Positions 44,925-45,067 of a stretch of DNA of 45,067 bases are shown piece by piece (position 1 is the first letter of the stretch; the number at the start of each line of letters is the position of its first letter). Source of the stretch: Ignavibacteria bacterium (lineage in GTDB: Bacteria > Bacteroidota > Ignavibacteria > Kapaibacteriales > UBA2268); NCBI GenBank assembly GCA_016844745.1, contig JAERMQ010000025.1, positions 1 to 45,067 of the forward strand, written 5' to 3'. The notes below the pieces were generated by a model. It did no database searches and was not told where the DNA came from. It was given only the letters and a program-made list of their open reading frames with translations. Both the position numbers and the translations under genes were made by a program.

Positions 44925-44999
44925 GATAATCCTAGGGGCTATAGCCATAGATATTGTGGTTTTCTAAAGAGGAACTAATATCGTAAGAAAAGAAATAAC

Positions 45000-45067
45000 A
45001 CACCCCTTAATCCCCTCTCAAGAGAGGAATTTTAAAATTCCCCTCTTGAGAGGGGATTAAGGGGTGT
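45000..45067. repeat. 68-bp near-perfect palindrome
   Basis: Two 34-base arms, from ACACCCCTTAATCCCCTC to GAGGGGATTAAGGGGTGT, meet at a TTTTAAAA centre with a single mismatch, forming an uninterrupted cruciform or hairpin at the end of the window. Related shorter forms lie at 13981-14026 and 9701-9789. No gene is seen in 44297-45067. Confidence 0.93.

Overview
The window looks like a chromosome segment of a low-GC Bacteroidota/Chlorobiota-type (FCB group) bacterium, possibly a Kapabacteria- or Ignavibacteria-like lineage; the lineage is inference. The main evidence is at least six intact secreted proteins with C-terminal type IX secretion system (T9SS) sorting domains, plus one remnant. Supporting signs are a FISUMP domain, GloVer-type repeats, SPD-2/Hydin (choice-of-anchor D) modules, a GEVED domain and TTG starts, alongside ordinary housekeeping genes (dnaK, two hsp20 genes, tig, metG, glgP, aspartokinase, tRNA-Leu).

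Layout. 1-2.9 kb: a 44-bp tandem repeat, then an Omp28/thioredoxin-like T9SS cargo protein with a good terminator. 2.9-7.1 kb: an accessory stretch with two very AT-rich orphan genes (238 and 506 aa), broken gene pieces between and after them, a class II Fic protein followed by twin palindromes, and the last codons of a lost T9SS protein. 7.2-11.3 kb: a minus-strand proteostasis block (dnaK, a small antitoxin-like gene, two hsp20 genes). The upstream hsp20 is preceded by a sigma-54-like -24 element and three repeated TGNCA-type sites. 11.6-14.1 kb: a small exported protein, a cluster of REP-like hairpins and a RhuM-family protein. 14.1-25.6 kb: three large minus-strand envelope or secreted proteins (OmpA-like; propeller plus SPD-2/Hydin plus T9SS domain; an 1876-aa GEVED/beta-helix T9SS protein). 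25.9-32.7 kb: aspartokinase, KimA-like APC permease, a nested inverted-repeat element, tRNA-Leu(UAG), trigger factor with a His/Asp tail, an alpha/beta hydrolase and a PAS-LuxR regulator. 33.2-39.4 kb: four plus-strand secreted proteins, two sharing an almost identical sorting domain. 39.4-44.3 kb: glycogen phosphorylase and methionyl-tRNA synthetase. 44.3-45.07 kb: a gene-free repeat field ending in a 68-bp near-perfect palindrome.

How it works together. DnaK, the small heat-shock proteins and trigger factor form a folding/stress set. The T9SS cargo genes make cell-surface or released proteins, but no T9SS machinery gene lies here. The intergenic DNA is rich in several families of short palindromic or tandem repeats that recur across the window; one copy probably distorts the start of the OmpA-like gene and another supplies the stop codon of an hsp20 gene. 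No complete transposase, integrase, CRISPR array or recognisable defence operon is present. The best candidates for undescribed biology are the AT-rich orphan genes at 3.0-5.5 kb, the putative sigma-54 control of hsp20, and the trigger factor metal-binding-like tail.
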